From the NCBI RefSeq assembly GCF_000468535.1, contig NZ_AUQY01000005.1, forward strand, positions 267,343-331,342: 64,000 nucleotides of DNA, written 5' to 3'. Positions within the stretch are counted from its first letter, which is position 1; each line of letters starts with the position of its first letter. A program made the translations under genes and the position numbers. Source of the stretch: Peptoniphilus mikwangii. Its GTDB lineage: Bacteria > Bacillota > Clostridia > Tissierellales > Peptoniphilaceae. Shown here one piece after another: positions 10,316 to 19,775 of the stretch. A model generated the notes under the pieces. It saw only the letters and a list, made by a program, of their open reading frames with translations. It was not told the DNA's origin and did not search any database.

Positions 10316-13300
10316 CTAATATTTCTTCTTTTTAAATACACTCACAGCATATATTCCAACCACTATTATTGTTGCCATTTCTGCATATAGACCTGAATTG
10401 ACAAATCCGGTTTTTGGAATTTTTTTGTATTGAATAACTTCAGGCTCCTTTGGAATTTCCTTTGGAATTTCTATATTTTTAATTCTAAATCCTTCTTCCA
10501 TGTCTCCTGTTATTTCTGTCTTATATCCTTGTTGTTCTTCTTCTCCTATTGTGTATTCTATTTTATTTCCTTCGTCGTCGTATGTTTTTAAGTCTTTAAA
10601 TGTGTATTTCCAATTTTCTGATTTTGTCAGAGTTTTGCTTTCTATTGCTATTCCATTTGCATATAGCGTTATATTTATGCTGTCAAGTTCTTTTCCTTCC
10701 CACTCTTTCTCAACATTTACATAGGTTGTTTCATCTATCACCGGTTGTGTTTCCAACGGTGTATATGTTGATGTCGGTGGTGTAAATGGTAATTCCTGCG
10801 GTGTATACGGTGGTGTGTATGGTATCTCCGGAGGTGTATATGGCGGTATCCATGAATTTTTCTCTTTATTGGTTATTGTCAGACCGTCTTTCATTGTTCC
10901 GCTATAGCTTACTTCATACCACTTACCTGCTAATTGAATGGATGAACCGCTTTCTCCAACTTCCTTAACTGTATATTGATAGTAGTTTGTACTTCCAAGT
11001 CCGTTTGCCACTTCAAGTTTCTCGAACTCTCCACTCCAGTTATTAGCCTCTGTAAGTTCAAGTTTCTCGCCTGTAGCTACTCCGTCTTTATATAGTTCTA
11101 CTTCTATTCTATCTATAGGAGCTTCAATGCTGTTTTCTGAGTTGTCTTTCCATTCTTTAGTAACTTTGAGATCTCTTGTCGGCGGTTCCATCGGCGTCCA
11201 TGGCATTTTTTCTCTGTTGGTAACCGTAAAACCATCTACCATTGTACCATCATAAGTAACTCCATACCATTTGTTATTCAATTGAATAGCATTTCCGCTT
11301 TCGCCGGTTTCTTTAACTGTATATTGATAGTAGTTAGTACTTCCAAGTCCGTCCGCCACTTCAAGTTTTTCGAAAGTTACAGTCCAGTTATTGTCCTTTG
11401 TAAGTTCCAACTTCTTTCCTGTAGCCACTCCGTCTTTGCATAACTCCACTTCAACACTTTCAATAGGAGCTTCTGCGTCATTTCCTTGAATGTCTTTCCA
11501 CTCTTTTGTTACTTTAATATCTCTGGTTGGCGGTTCCATCGGTGTCCATGGTAACTTTTCTTTGTTGGTTACTGTAAGACCGTCTTTCATTGTTCCGCCA
11601 TAAATAACTCCAAACCATTTACCGACTAATTTAATTGCTGAATCGCTTTCGCCAACTTCCTTAACCGTATAATTGTGATTTACCCCGCCTAAAGTTGCTG
11701 ATACCGGCAATTTTTCAAAAGTAGCAGTCCAGTTATTTGCTTCATTCAAAGTAAGTTTTTTACCCGTTGAAACATTATCTTTCAACAATTCCACTTGAAT
11801 TTCATTAACAGGTATTGTATGTCCTTCAAGCAAATCCCAAGTCTTTGTTACCTTTAAATCTCTTGTAGGAATTTCCATCGGTGTCCATGGCAGTTTTTCT
11901 TTATTTGTTACTTTAAGACCGTCTTTCATAGTACCAGTGTAAGTAACGCCAAACCACTTGCCGGCTAATTGAATAGCATTTCCGCTTTCGCCAACTTCCT
12001 TGACTGTGTATTGATAGTAATTTATACTTCCAAGTCCATCTGCCACTTCAAGATTCTTGAATTCTCCGCTCCAGTTATTGCCTGAGTTCAGTTCAAGTGT
12101 TTTTCCTGTTTCAACTCCGTCTTTATATAGTTCTACTTCTATCTTATCTACAGGAGATTGTACATTATTTCCTTGAATGTTTTTCCACTCTTTTGTTACT
12201 TTAATATCTCTTATCGGCGGTTCCATCGGTGTCCATGGCATTTTTTCTTTGTTAGTTACTGTAAAGCCGTCTTTCATTGTACCAGTATAAGTAACACCAA
12301 ACCACTTGCCGGCTAATTGAATAGCATTTCTGCTTTCGCCAACTTCTTTTACAGTATAATTGTGATTTTCTCCGCCTAAAGTTGCTGATACCGGTAATTT
12401 TTCAAAAGTAACTGACCAATTATTGTCTTTTGTAAGATCTAATTTAGTACCTGTAGCTACTCCATCTTTGTATAATTCTACTTCTATCTTATCTACAGGA
12501 GCTTCCTTAACATTGCCTTGAATGTCTTTCCACTCTTTAGTTACTTTGATATCTCTGGTTGGCGGTTCCATCGGTGTCCATGGTAACTTTTCTTTGTTGG
12601 TCACAGTCAAACCGTCTTTCATTGTTCCGCCATAAATAACTCCGTACCACTTATTATTCAATTGAATAGCATTTCCACTTTCGCCGGTTTCTTTAACTGT
12701 ATATTGATAGTAGTTAGTACTTCCAAGTCCATTTGCCACTTCAAGTTTTTCAAAAGTAACAGTCCAGTTGTTATCCTTTGTAAGTTCCAACTTCTTTCCT
12801 ATAGCCACTCCGTCTTTGTATAACTCCACTTCAACACTTTCAACAGGTGCTTCTATATCATTGCCTTTATAGTCTTGCCATGCTTTAGTTACTTTGATAT
12901 CTCTGGTTGGCGGTTCCATCGGTGTCCATGGTAACTTTTCTTTATTAGTTACTGTAAGACCATCTTTCATAGTTCCAGCATAAGTAACTCCAAACCATTT
13001 ATTATCAAATTTAATAGCAGAACCACTTTCTCCAACTTCTTTAACTGTATAATTATGATTAGCTCCGCCTAAAGTTGCTGATACCGGCAATTTTTCAAAA
13101 GTAGCAGTCCAATTATTTGCTTCATTTAAAGTAAGTTTTTTTCCTGTTGAAACATCATCTTTAAATAATTCTACTTGTATTTCATTAACAGGTATTGTAT
13201 GCCCTTCAAGCAATTCCCAAGTCTTTGTTACCTTGACATCTCTTGTGGGAATTTCCATCGGTGTCCAAATTAAAGACCAAATTGCATATAGCTCTACATC

Positions 13301-16300
13301 TTTATCCAAAGTTCCTGTTTTAAAAGTATTGCCTTTGGTATACATAGTACCTTTGCCATCAGCTTGTGTATTCCATCCTTTGAATACATATCCGGATCTT
13401 TTCATTGTACCCGCACCTAAAACAGTTACTTTATCTATGTCAGCATCATTTCCGTCTGTTGTAACGGATGGATAGTATTCATTATTATCCTTCGGTGCTT
13501 CTCCCGTTACATCAGCATGATTCTTGTTGTAAATGATATTTCCATAAACGATAATATCATATTCCGCTTTTACTGTATCTTCAGGTATTGCCTGATTGCT
13601 ACTTGCCAATGTGTTGGTTGTTGTAACTTCGGCTTTAATTTTACCTGTCGTCTTTCCCTTTACTTTACCTTGATTATCAACATCCGCTACATCATTTTGT
13701 AACTCAATATATTTTAATTCAGGAGATACAGTAGGATGGTCACTTGTTGCCACAGCTTTAGCTGCTCCTTCCCCTGACTCTTCTCCAACATGAAGCTTAA
13801 CGGTCTCCGTTTTTATCTTCGGAGGGTGAATAAGTCCACAACCGATGATATCAAGTGATTTATCTCTTACAAGTTCAGGTAATTCAGGCGTTCTATAGCT
13901 TGTTCTGTCAAAATCGGAATTTTTGTGTTCCGACATATCCGAATCTTCCGCTTTTAATGTAAGTTTAGTGTCACCATTTGGCATTGTAACCTTTATCCAC
14001 TGACCTTTATCAAGCATATAGCTCTTTAATTCATATCTTCCATTTTCATCTGTAGTTGTACTGTGAATCAAAGTATTGGCAGGGATTAGCTTATTATTGA
14101 TAGTTACATCATGATTAGGAGAATATAGTTCAAGTTTAAGATCTTTTACTTTTGTTTCTCCCTCATCAAGTTTTCCGTTTTCATTCTTATCCCACCATAC
14201 ATCTGATGAAATAATAGAAAAATTTCCATACACATATTTTGCAGGATTGATATAGCCACTCATCTTATATCCTGTATAGTCGGTTGTTTCAAAACTTCCG
14301 CCAATATATGCTTCAAGTTCATCAGTTGTAGTTTTAGCATTAGTTCTAAGTGGCAATTTAATATTTACCTGACTACCCTTAGGAAGTTCTCCTAAATCAA
14401 GTTTGACATGTGTTACCTTTGACCAATCCGTAATATTTTCCGCTGAAACGAAAGTGTTTCCACCGTCCGTGCTGTAAGTGAATTCCTGCTTGCCCGGACG
14501 ACTGTCTCCCGTAACAACCGCTTCACCTGTCAAATACATATTAACCTCAGTTTTCGGCGTTTGAACCGTTTCATTTTGCTGAGTATATGATACTGATTTA
14601 TCTTTTTTAGGAATTTCAATAATTGCCTTAAATTCCTTAAATCCATCTGAATCCGGAGCTTGAACGGAGAAATCTCCTCGTAAATTATCTCTTTCATCAG
14701 GGTAGAATTTTTGTGTAGGAAATTTACTTCCCGCTGTTCCATATACGATATTATCATATTTTCCCGGGAAAATATTTGATCCTACAGCCGTATTCTTGGA
14801 TACAATGACTTCAACCTTGCTCAAATCTATTCCAAATAATTTCTTTTCCTTCGTAGCATCAAGTGCATTTGCCGCATTTTCAGTTAGCTGAAATAAATCG
14901 CCTTCGAGTTTTGCATAACTGTAGTATTCTTCCTTGCTGCCGTCCAGCTTGCTCTCCAGTTTACTCATATCATAGTAAACCATTCCGTATGGATGATGCT
15001 CATTTTCTCCCGGAGAGGTAACACTAGTATATCTGAAACTCTTTAACGCAATTACAACAGGGTCTTCCATAAATTTAAGTACATTGTCATTGTAGTAATA
15101 ATAGTAAGAAAACGCCTTATTCTTAGTAATTTCCCTAATTTGTCTATTTAAAGCTTGTATTCCCGCTTCTGTAATAGACATTTTAATCCATACTCTGCCG
15201 TCAGCATCCTTAATCTGTTCGATTTTCACATTGCCGGATGCATTATCATAACCTAAAAATTTACAACTATCCACATCTGCGGCAAATTGTTTATCCGTGA
15301 TTTCCACATAGGCAGATTCAGGGATTCCATAAGGCATCTTACCCGCTTCAGGCATATCTGAATTCATGGCATAAGCATAAGCCTTTGTATTAAATCTAAC
15401 TTTTTGCATACTTGTTCCAGTCTGTGAAATGGAATTAATCGTATCATCACCGGTATTTGAAATGACATTATCCGCAGTCTTATTGGTAACAATATAAGTT
15501 CTTGTCAAAAGACCGTAACGTTGCGGTGTTTTTATAGCATTCCATGCCCTACCACCAAAAGCTTGTCCTTTGCCCGCATCATGAATATGATTACCGTCGC
15601 TGCAATTGCCATTATAGTATTTACCTTCTAAATTCTGAATAAAGTAATTAGGTCCATACCAAGCACCTTTTTCCTTCTCTATCGTAAGTGGATTTCCTTT
15701 AAAATCCGTATTTCTTAATTCATATTCAATATTTGAAAATAATACAGCTTCCCCTGTTTCTTTATCAACAAACGGTTCAATATTATATATTCCGTCATAG
15801 CTTAGGATAATACTTGACAAATGTTCCACACTTCTGTCAATACCAAGATCTATTTTTGTTCCGTCTTCAATATCTCCAATATCATATACTTTATCCGCAC
15901 TTTCCGATCCGGATTGATTGTCGACAGTTTTATAGATGATTTTCCATCCGCTTAAAGCTTTATTCGCTGTAAATTTACCAGTCAAAAGTCCGGTTTTATC
16001 AGCCTTCGTATCCAATCCCTTAAGATTCAAAGTTCCTACTGTCATATCAATTCTCGGATTTTTTGTTACTGGAGAAAATTCCTTTTTAGTTCCATAATCA
16101 AAGAACAACTTCCAAGTATCATAAAAAGTTCCATTTTCTGCTTGATTAGGAAATAATACATTTTCTTTTAATCTAGCACCAGTACTCTCAGCTTTCAAAG
16201 GCGTACATTTCTTTTGAGTTACTGTCGTCCAAAAGAAATCGTCCTTTGCTTTTCCACTGAGATTATTCACAGGATTTTTTACAGCCTTGTCAGCCTCATA

Positions 16301-18100
16301 ATCAAAATTGTCATTTACATCAGCAGTTGGATCAGTTGATTTTGCAGAATATTTTACCTGTAAATGTCCTGTAGCTGTAGGCGTAACATAAAAGTCAAAT
16401 TTACTTTGAGCATATGACTGCCTTCTGGTATTTTCATTATATCTTCCTGCAAAATGTGTAGTTGCATTAAAGATATCATTATTTAAATATTCCCAATACA
16501 CCTCAACTTTAGTTACTCTTCCACCGGAAGTATCAAAGTTTACTTTAGGAAAATTATGAACTTTATTTGCTAAATGAACAGGTGAATTTACATCTACTGT
16601 ATGTTCATTACCATCTGCCGTAGTATAAACAACCTTTGCTACTTTATAAGAAGTATTATTCCATGTTTGAGCAGTTCCTTTCCATGCAGTAGGTTGAATT
16701 TCTTCAGGAAACTCATAAGTTTCAACCGTAGCTCCGGTCTTATTCTTTGGAAAATACTCATTCCATTCTCCGTTTGCATCTTTCAATATATAATATTCAT
16801 TACTTAAACGAGTATAACCTACATCTGTATAATTCGCATCAGGAGATACTGCATTTGCAGTATAATATCCTCCTGCGTTTTTATAAAGCTGATATCCCGG
16901 TCCTGCAAAGCTATGAATCTCATATCCATCTACAGTATGAGCTTTCATAGTTTTAATCTTTACACCTTGATCATCAGCACTGACGATAACTTTCTTTTTG
17001 CCGTCCGTTCCGTTTGGAGTCTCAAAAACAAATTCAGGTGTTGTAGCTTCATATAAAGTGTCAGAACCGATATCTTCTATTCCATCCGGAACTTGCCATA
17101 CAGGTGAAAATCCATTTGAAAAAACTTCACTCCATTTATGATCGCTTCCATTATTATACATAGATTTTCTTGGCGTTAAAATATAATAATTTCCCTTGCC
17201 GTCACCATCATTTTTCATTTCACTAACGCTTACATAATAAGCAAGATCTAAATCATATAATCCATTTCTGATTTGTAATTTTTTTAAAATAAAATTTCCC
17301 TCAGCACTTGCAGTTTTTGGAACATAAACTTTAATATGTTTCAAACTCATTAGAGGAGTATCTCCATCATGAATCGTCCCCTGCTTATAATAATAGTAGT
17401 CCCTGTTACCTGTAAACGGACCGCTTGCAGGATCTGTATCATAAAAATTTATAAAACCAGAATTTGCTATCTTTGCCATGCTACTTGCATTTAGATGACG
17501 ATCTCCTGTTACTGTCGTTTTAGGATCATTATAATTAATCGGTGACATTCTCCACTTATATTCTGACGGATTTCCTGCACTGTTAATCGGCTCGTTGTTT
17601 TCTCCCTCACAGGCAGCAACATTAAGCTTTGTTTCAAGTTTTCCCTCGTTCAGCCACTTTTCACATTCTTTAGCGGTCAAACTGCGTCTGTTAAAAGCGA
17701 TATTAAAAACCAAGCTTGCACTACCGCCCAAAGATCCAAGAAAATTATCATTTATATCATAAATAATTTTTACAACTTTATCATAATTCTTTTGCGATAC
17801 AGGATCCAACGGGATTACATTGCCATTTGCATCAAGCATGGTAATTTTTTCAAACTGCACTCCTTCAATGCCGGGGTTGGAAAGTTTGAATCCGTAAGAC
17901 GGTATATCCACTACAATTCTTTGGTCGCCGAACTCATTGCTGCCATCATCCTTCACACGGAAAAAAGGCGTGTAATTTATAGTAAACAATGTATCCGTCA
18001 TAGTTGCCAAATTATATTCGTTTATTGACGTTCCGTCACCGTTTGATGTATCATTAATCTTATGACTGTCATCATATACCGCAAGTTTACCGTTTGTCAT
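10316..18100 (-). CDS. Giant Cna-B repeat, sortase-anchored surface adhesin (main body)
   Basis: 2,594 residues as called. Residues 1-1300 form a large, mostly unrecognised N-terminal adhesive region. Then come an SdrD-like B domain (about 1300-1400; DKNENGKLDEGE then TTDENGRYELK), a Big_2-like segment (about 1430-1515), an InlB-type repeat (about 1520-1608; YVFKGWNTQADGKGT ... LYAIW), seven Cna-B domains (about 1617-2413), a Pro/Tyr/Thr-rich spacer, a divergent eighth Cna-B domain, and a sorting signal IPKTG, TM helix and KKKKY tail. Cna-B units carry the Lys (VKVTK), Glu (YTVKE) and Asn (VTNKE) expected for isopeptide bonds. This frame has no signal peptide; it stays open upstream to 18184, overlapping the signal-peptide ORF, so the intact gene would span 10316-18398. 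Likely adhesin. Confidence 0.9.
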   Translation of the reverse strand: MTNGKLAVYDDSHKINDTSNGDGTSINEYNLATMTDTLFTINYTPFFRVKDDGSNEFGDQRIVVDIPSYGFKLSNPGIEGVQFEKITMLDANGNVIPLDPVSQKNYDKVVKIIYDINDNFLGSLGGSASLVFNIAFNRRSLTAKECEKWLNEGKLETKLNVAACEGENNEPINSAGNPSEYKWRMSPINYNDPKTTVTGDRHLNASSMAKIANSGFINFYDTDPASGPFTGNRDYYYYKQGTIHDGDTPLMSLKHIKVYVPKTASAEGNFILKKLQIRNGLYDLDLAYYVSVSEMKNDGDGKGNYYILTPRKSMYNNGSDHKWSEVFSNGFSPVWQVPDGIEDIGSDTLYEATTPEFVFETPNGTDGKKKVIVSADDQGVKIKTMKAHTVDGYEIHSFAGPGYQLYKNAGGYYTANAVSPDANYTDVGYTRLSNEYYILKDANGEWNEYFPKNKTGATVETYEFPEEIQPTAWKGTAQTWNNTSYKVAKVVYTTADGNEHTVDVNSPVHLANKVHNFPKVNFDTSGGRVTKVEVYWEYLNNDIFNATTHFAGRYNENTRRQSYAQSKFDFYVTPTATGHLQVKYSAKSTDPTADVNDNFDYEADKAVKNPVNNLSGKAKDDFFWTTVTQKKCTPLKAESTGARLKENVLFPNQAENGTFYDTWKLFFDYGTKKEFSPVTKNPRIDMTVGTLNLKGLDTKADKTGLLTGKFTANKALSGWKIIYKTVDNQSGSESADKVYDIGDIEDGTKIDLGIDRSVEHLSSIILSYDGIYNIEPFVDKETGEAVLFSNIEYELRNTDFKGNPLTIEKEKGAWYGPNYFIQNLEGKYYNGNCSDGNHIHDAGKGQAFGGRAWNAIKTPQRYGLLTRTYIVTNKTADNVISNTGDDTINSISQTGTSMQKVRFNTKAYAYAMNSDMPEAGKMPYGIPESAYVEITDKQFAADVDSCKFLGYDNASGNVKIEQIKDADGRVWIKMSITEAGIQALNRQIREITKNKAFSYYYYYNDNVLKFMEDPVVIALKSFRYTSVTSPGENEHHPYGMVYYDMSKLESKLDGSKEEYYSYAKLEGDLFQLTENAANALDATKEKKLFGIDLSKVEVIVSKNTAVGSNIFPGKYDNIVYGTAGSKFPTQKFYPDERDNLRGDFSVQAPDSDGFKEFKAIIEIPKKDKSVSYTQQNETVQTPKTEVNMYLTGEAVVTGDSRPGKQEFTYSTDGGNTFVSAENITDWSKVTHVKLDLGELPKGSQVNIKLPLRTNAKTTTDELEAYIGGSFETTDYTGYKMSGYINPAKYVYGNFSIISSDVWWDKNENGKLDEGETKVKDLKLELYSPNHDVTINNKLIPANTLIHSTTTDENGRYELKSYMLDKGQWIKVTMPNGDTKLTLKAEDSDMSEHKNSDFDRTSYRTPELPELVRDKSLDIIGCGLIHPPKIKTETVKLHVGEESGEGAAKAVATSDHPTVSPELKYIELQNDVADVDNQGKVKGKTTGKIKAEVTTTNTLASSNQAIPEDTVKAEYDIIVYGNIIYNKNHADVTGEAPKDNNEYYPSVTTDGNDADIDKVTVLGAGTMKRSGYVFKGWNTQADGKGTMYTKGNTFKTGTLDKDVELYAIWSLIWTPMEIPTRDVKVTKTWELLEGHTIPVNEIQVELFKDDVSTGKKLTLNEANNWTATFEKLPVSATLGGANHNYTVKEVGESGSAIKFDNKWFGVTYAGTMKDGLTVTNKEKLPWTPMEPPTRDIKVTKAWQDYKGNDIEAPVESVEVELYKDGVAIGKKLELTKDNNWTVTFEKLEVANGLGSTNYYQYTVKETGESGNAIQLNNKWYGVIYGGTMKDGLTVTNKEKLPWTPMEPPTRDIKVTKEWKDIQGNVKEAPVDKIEVELYKDGVATGTKLDLTKDNNWSVTFEKLPVSATLGGENHNYTVKEVGESRNAIQLAGKWFGVTYTGTMKDGFTVTNKEKMPWTPMEPPIRDIKVTKEWKNIQGNNVQSPVDKIEVELYKDGVETGKTLELNSGNNWSGEFKNLEVADGLGSINYYQYTVKEVGESGNAIQLAGKWFGVTYTGTMKDGLKVTNKEKLPWTPMEIPTRDLKVTKTWDLLEGHTIPVNEIQVELLKDNVSTGKKLTLNEANNWTATFEKLPVSATLGGVNHNYTVKEVGESDSAIKLVGKWFGVIYGGTMKDGLTVTNKEKLPWTPMEPPTRDIKVTKEWKDIQGNDAEAPIESVEVELCKDGVATGKKLELTKDNNWTVTFEKLEVADGLGSTNYYQYTVKETGESGNAIQLNNKWYGVTYDGTMVDGFTVTNREKMPWTPMEPPTRDLKVTKEWKDNSENSIEAPIDRIEVELYKDGVATGEKLELTEANNWSGEFEKLEVANGLGSTNYYQYTVKEVGESGSSIQLAGKWYEVSYSGTMKDGLTITNKEKNSWIPPYTPPEIPYTPPYTPQELPFTPPTSTYTPLETQPVIDETTYVNVEKEWEGKELDSINITLYANGIAIESKTLTKSENWKYTFKDLKTYDDEGNKIEYTIGEEEQQGYKTEITGDMEEGFRIKNIEIPKEIPKEPEVIQYKKIPKTGFVNSGLYAEMATIIVVGIYAVSVFKKKKY
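10857..13250 (-). repeat. Seven tandem Cna-B coding repeats (about 340-345 bp each)
   Basis: A recurring segment (for example GGCGGTTCCATCGG on the plus strand near 11183, 11530, 12213, 12562 and 12908, and a variant near 11873 and 13250) marks seven units. Units come in two types by their middle section: type A (LPVSATLGG, units 1, 3, 5) and type B (LEV.GLGS.NYYQY, units 2, 4, 6, 7). Units 1-2 and 5-6 are especially alike, so a four-unit block (about 1,380 bp) seems to have duplicated. Confidence 0.9.
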
Positions 18101-18155
18101 AGGTGCACCCTTAACAGACGGAGATTTAATTAGAAAATTTTTATCTAAAAACTTC

Positions 18156-18398
18156 TCAGTTCCATCTATATTTATTAACAGCTTTCATAACTGTTTCTTT
18201 AATCTCATTCCCCGATAAGATATTTCTGTCTTTGGCATCAGGTTCTTTCTTCGACTTTATGCTTAATTTTTTCGTAACCGTAGTTTCTAACGATTCACTT
18301 TCTGCAAAAACACTACTGCTTGGAACGATAACTCCTAAAAGTATTATAAAAGCTAATAAAAAAGATATTACTTTTTGTAATATTATCCTCTTTTTCAT
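18156..18398 (-). CDS. Signal-peptide fragment of the giant adhesin, frameshifted
   Basis: 81 residues starting KKRIILQKVISFLLAFII with a signal peptide and probable cleavage after SSVFA. The ATG at 18398 has GAGGGGG 11 bases upstream; the TTG at 18431 is not needed. The ORF ends with TGA at 18158-18156, while the adhesin frame is open from 18184 downward. Loss of one base in AATAAATAT would fuse the two as ...MKAVNNIDGTEKFL... without a break. It is therefore the N terminus of the adhesin separated by a frameshift: mutation, phase variation or sequencing error. Confidence 0.8.
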   Translation of the reverse strand: MKKRIILQKVISFLLAFIILLGVIVPSSSVFAESESLETTVTKKLSIKSKKEPDAKDRNILSGNEIKETVMKAVNKYRWN

Positions 18399-18992
18399 TG
18401 ATTTTATTTCCCCCTCTTTATTCCTTTTCAAAATTTATAATTTTAATTTTGAAAACAAAATTAAAGTTTTATTTTCAAAGGATACCTTTATAAACTAATG
18501 ATAACCTCAGCCAACAAAACCTTTCTATATCAAACTATATAAATCCCATTTCGTATATTATACTAAATTACGGTACAAAAAGTCTACTTTTTTTAACAAT
18601 TATTTAGCAATTTTAACTTATAATTTCTTTACTTTTAGTATATCCTTTCTCTTTTAACCTTTAAACTTTGAATATAGACATAATTTATATCAAATATTTC
18701 AATTTTTTCTAAGACTTTTTTGTTATCTCAAGCATTCTCTTCTGTCATCTCGACCGAAAATGAACGAAACTAAGTGCAGTTAATTGCAGTGGAGAGATCT
18801 CTTTTCTTTCTACCGTTATATGAGATTTCTCCATTCCATGCCTAAAGGCATTTCAGTCGAAATGACAAGGGAAAAATGCTAACGGGACTACAGTCGAAAT
18901 GACAAAGAAGGAAGTCTATTAAGACTTCAAGCAAAAACATGAATAGAAAGATCTATCGTATTGAAATAAATAAAAAGATGTCTTAATAAAAA
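18399..18992. other. Intergenic region without a gene
   Basis: About 590 bp between the adhesin signal ORF and coaX. It holds AT-rich upstream DNA of the adhesin gene, one copy of the hairpin repeat (18743-18867), an extra detached repeat arm near 18891-18905, and the start of the coaX terminator. No ORF with a ribosome site or RNA gene was seen. Confidence 0.7.
18743..18867. repeat. MITE-like hairpin repeat, copy 1
   Basis: Outer arms TGTCATCTCGACCG and CAGTCGAAATGACA are imperfect inverted repeats; inner arms GGAGAGATCTC and GAGATTTCTCC also pair. The 125-bp unit folds into one long hairpin, carries no ORF, and recurs twice near 61.4-61.8 kb. A detached extra arm (CAGTCGAAATGACA, 18891-18904) follows. 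Confidence 0.85.
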
Positions 18993-19011
18993 TTAAGACA
19001 TCTTTTTATTT
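18968..19011 (-). terminator. Terminator of the proC-coaX operon
   Basis: A perfect 20-bp stem (18968-18987 with 18992-19011) with an AAAA loop, rich in A on one side and T on the other so it can act in both directions. The coaX stop codon lies inside it. Confidence 0.85.
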
Positions 19012-19775
19012 ATTTCATATATTATTTTAAGTCCTTTTAGTGTCAAATTATTATCTACAATTAAATTATATTTTGAATCTTTTGTGAGTAATGACGAAAA
19101 ACTTCCCGTCATTACTATATTGACATCTTCAGGTTTTAATTCCAATTCAGTTAATATATAACCTATTATTCCATCTATTGTGCTTACATATTGATAATAT
19201 AGTCCGGACTGCATAGCTTTTACCGTCGTATTTCCTATAACTTTTTTAGGTTCTACTATCTCTATTTTAGGCAGTTTTGCATTTTCAGTTGTAACTACGT
19301 CTCGTGCAATCTTTATTCCAGAAACTATAAGTCCTCCAAGAAAATCAGATTTTTCATTTACGACATCAAACGTCAATACTGAACCGGAGTTTATTATAAT
19401 AGCACTTCCTCTAAATTTATTTAATACGGCAACTGCATTTGAAATTCTATCTGAGCCCACTTCTTTCGGATTTTCACATTTTATGTTAAGTCCTGTTTTA
19501 ATTCCAACTCCGACTATCACAGGTTCAAGTTTACAATATTTTTTAATCATCTTTTCAACATTGTAAGTCATATCGGGAACAACTGATGATATTATAACTC
19601 CATCTATATTGTGAAAGCTTATATCTACATCTTGTAAGAGAAGCTTATATAGAATTCCTATTTCATCAGCTGATTTTGAAATATCAGTTTTTATTCTAAA
19701 TTTGTATAAGAGCTCATCTTTATTATAAATTCCAAAAATTGTATCCTTATTTTCTATATTAATTGCTAAAAGCAT
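18993..19775 (-). CDS. coaX: Type III pantothenate kinase
   Basis: Phosphorylates pantothenate, the first step of CoA synthesis. 260 residues of the BAF/CoaX ASKHA fold: AINIENKDTIFGIY (phosphate-1 motif), VIISSVVPDMTYNVEKM, the GVGIKTGLNIKCENPKEVGSDR segment split by the catalytic Asp region, INSGSVLTFDVV and FLGGLIVSGI. The ATG directly follows the stop of the ECF transporter gene (TAA then ATG with no gap). That coupling to a likely vitamin transporter supports uptake and trapping of pantothenate. Confidence 0.93.
   Translation of the reverse strand: MLLAINIENKDTIFGIYNKDELLYKFRIKTDISKSADEIGILYKLLLQDVDISFHNIDGVIISSVVPDMTYNVEKMIKKYCKLEPVIVGVGIKTGLNIKCENPKEVGSDRISNAVAVLNKFRGSAIIINSGSVLTFDVVNEKSDFLGGLIVSGIKIARDVVTTENAKLPKIEIVEPKKVIGNTTVKAMQSGLYYQYVSTIDGIIGYILTELELKPEDVNIVMTGSFSSLLTKDSKYNLIVDNNLTLKGLKIIYEINKKMS

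Noticed and set aside
14530-14757. Minus-strand ORF inside the giant adhesin gene
   Set aside because: Out-of-frame shadow of the adhesin coding sequence with no independent support.
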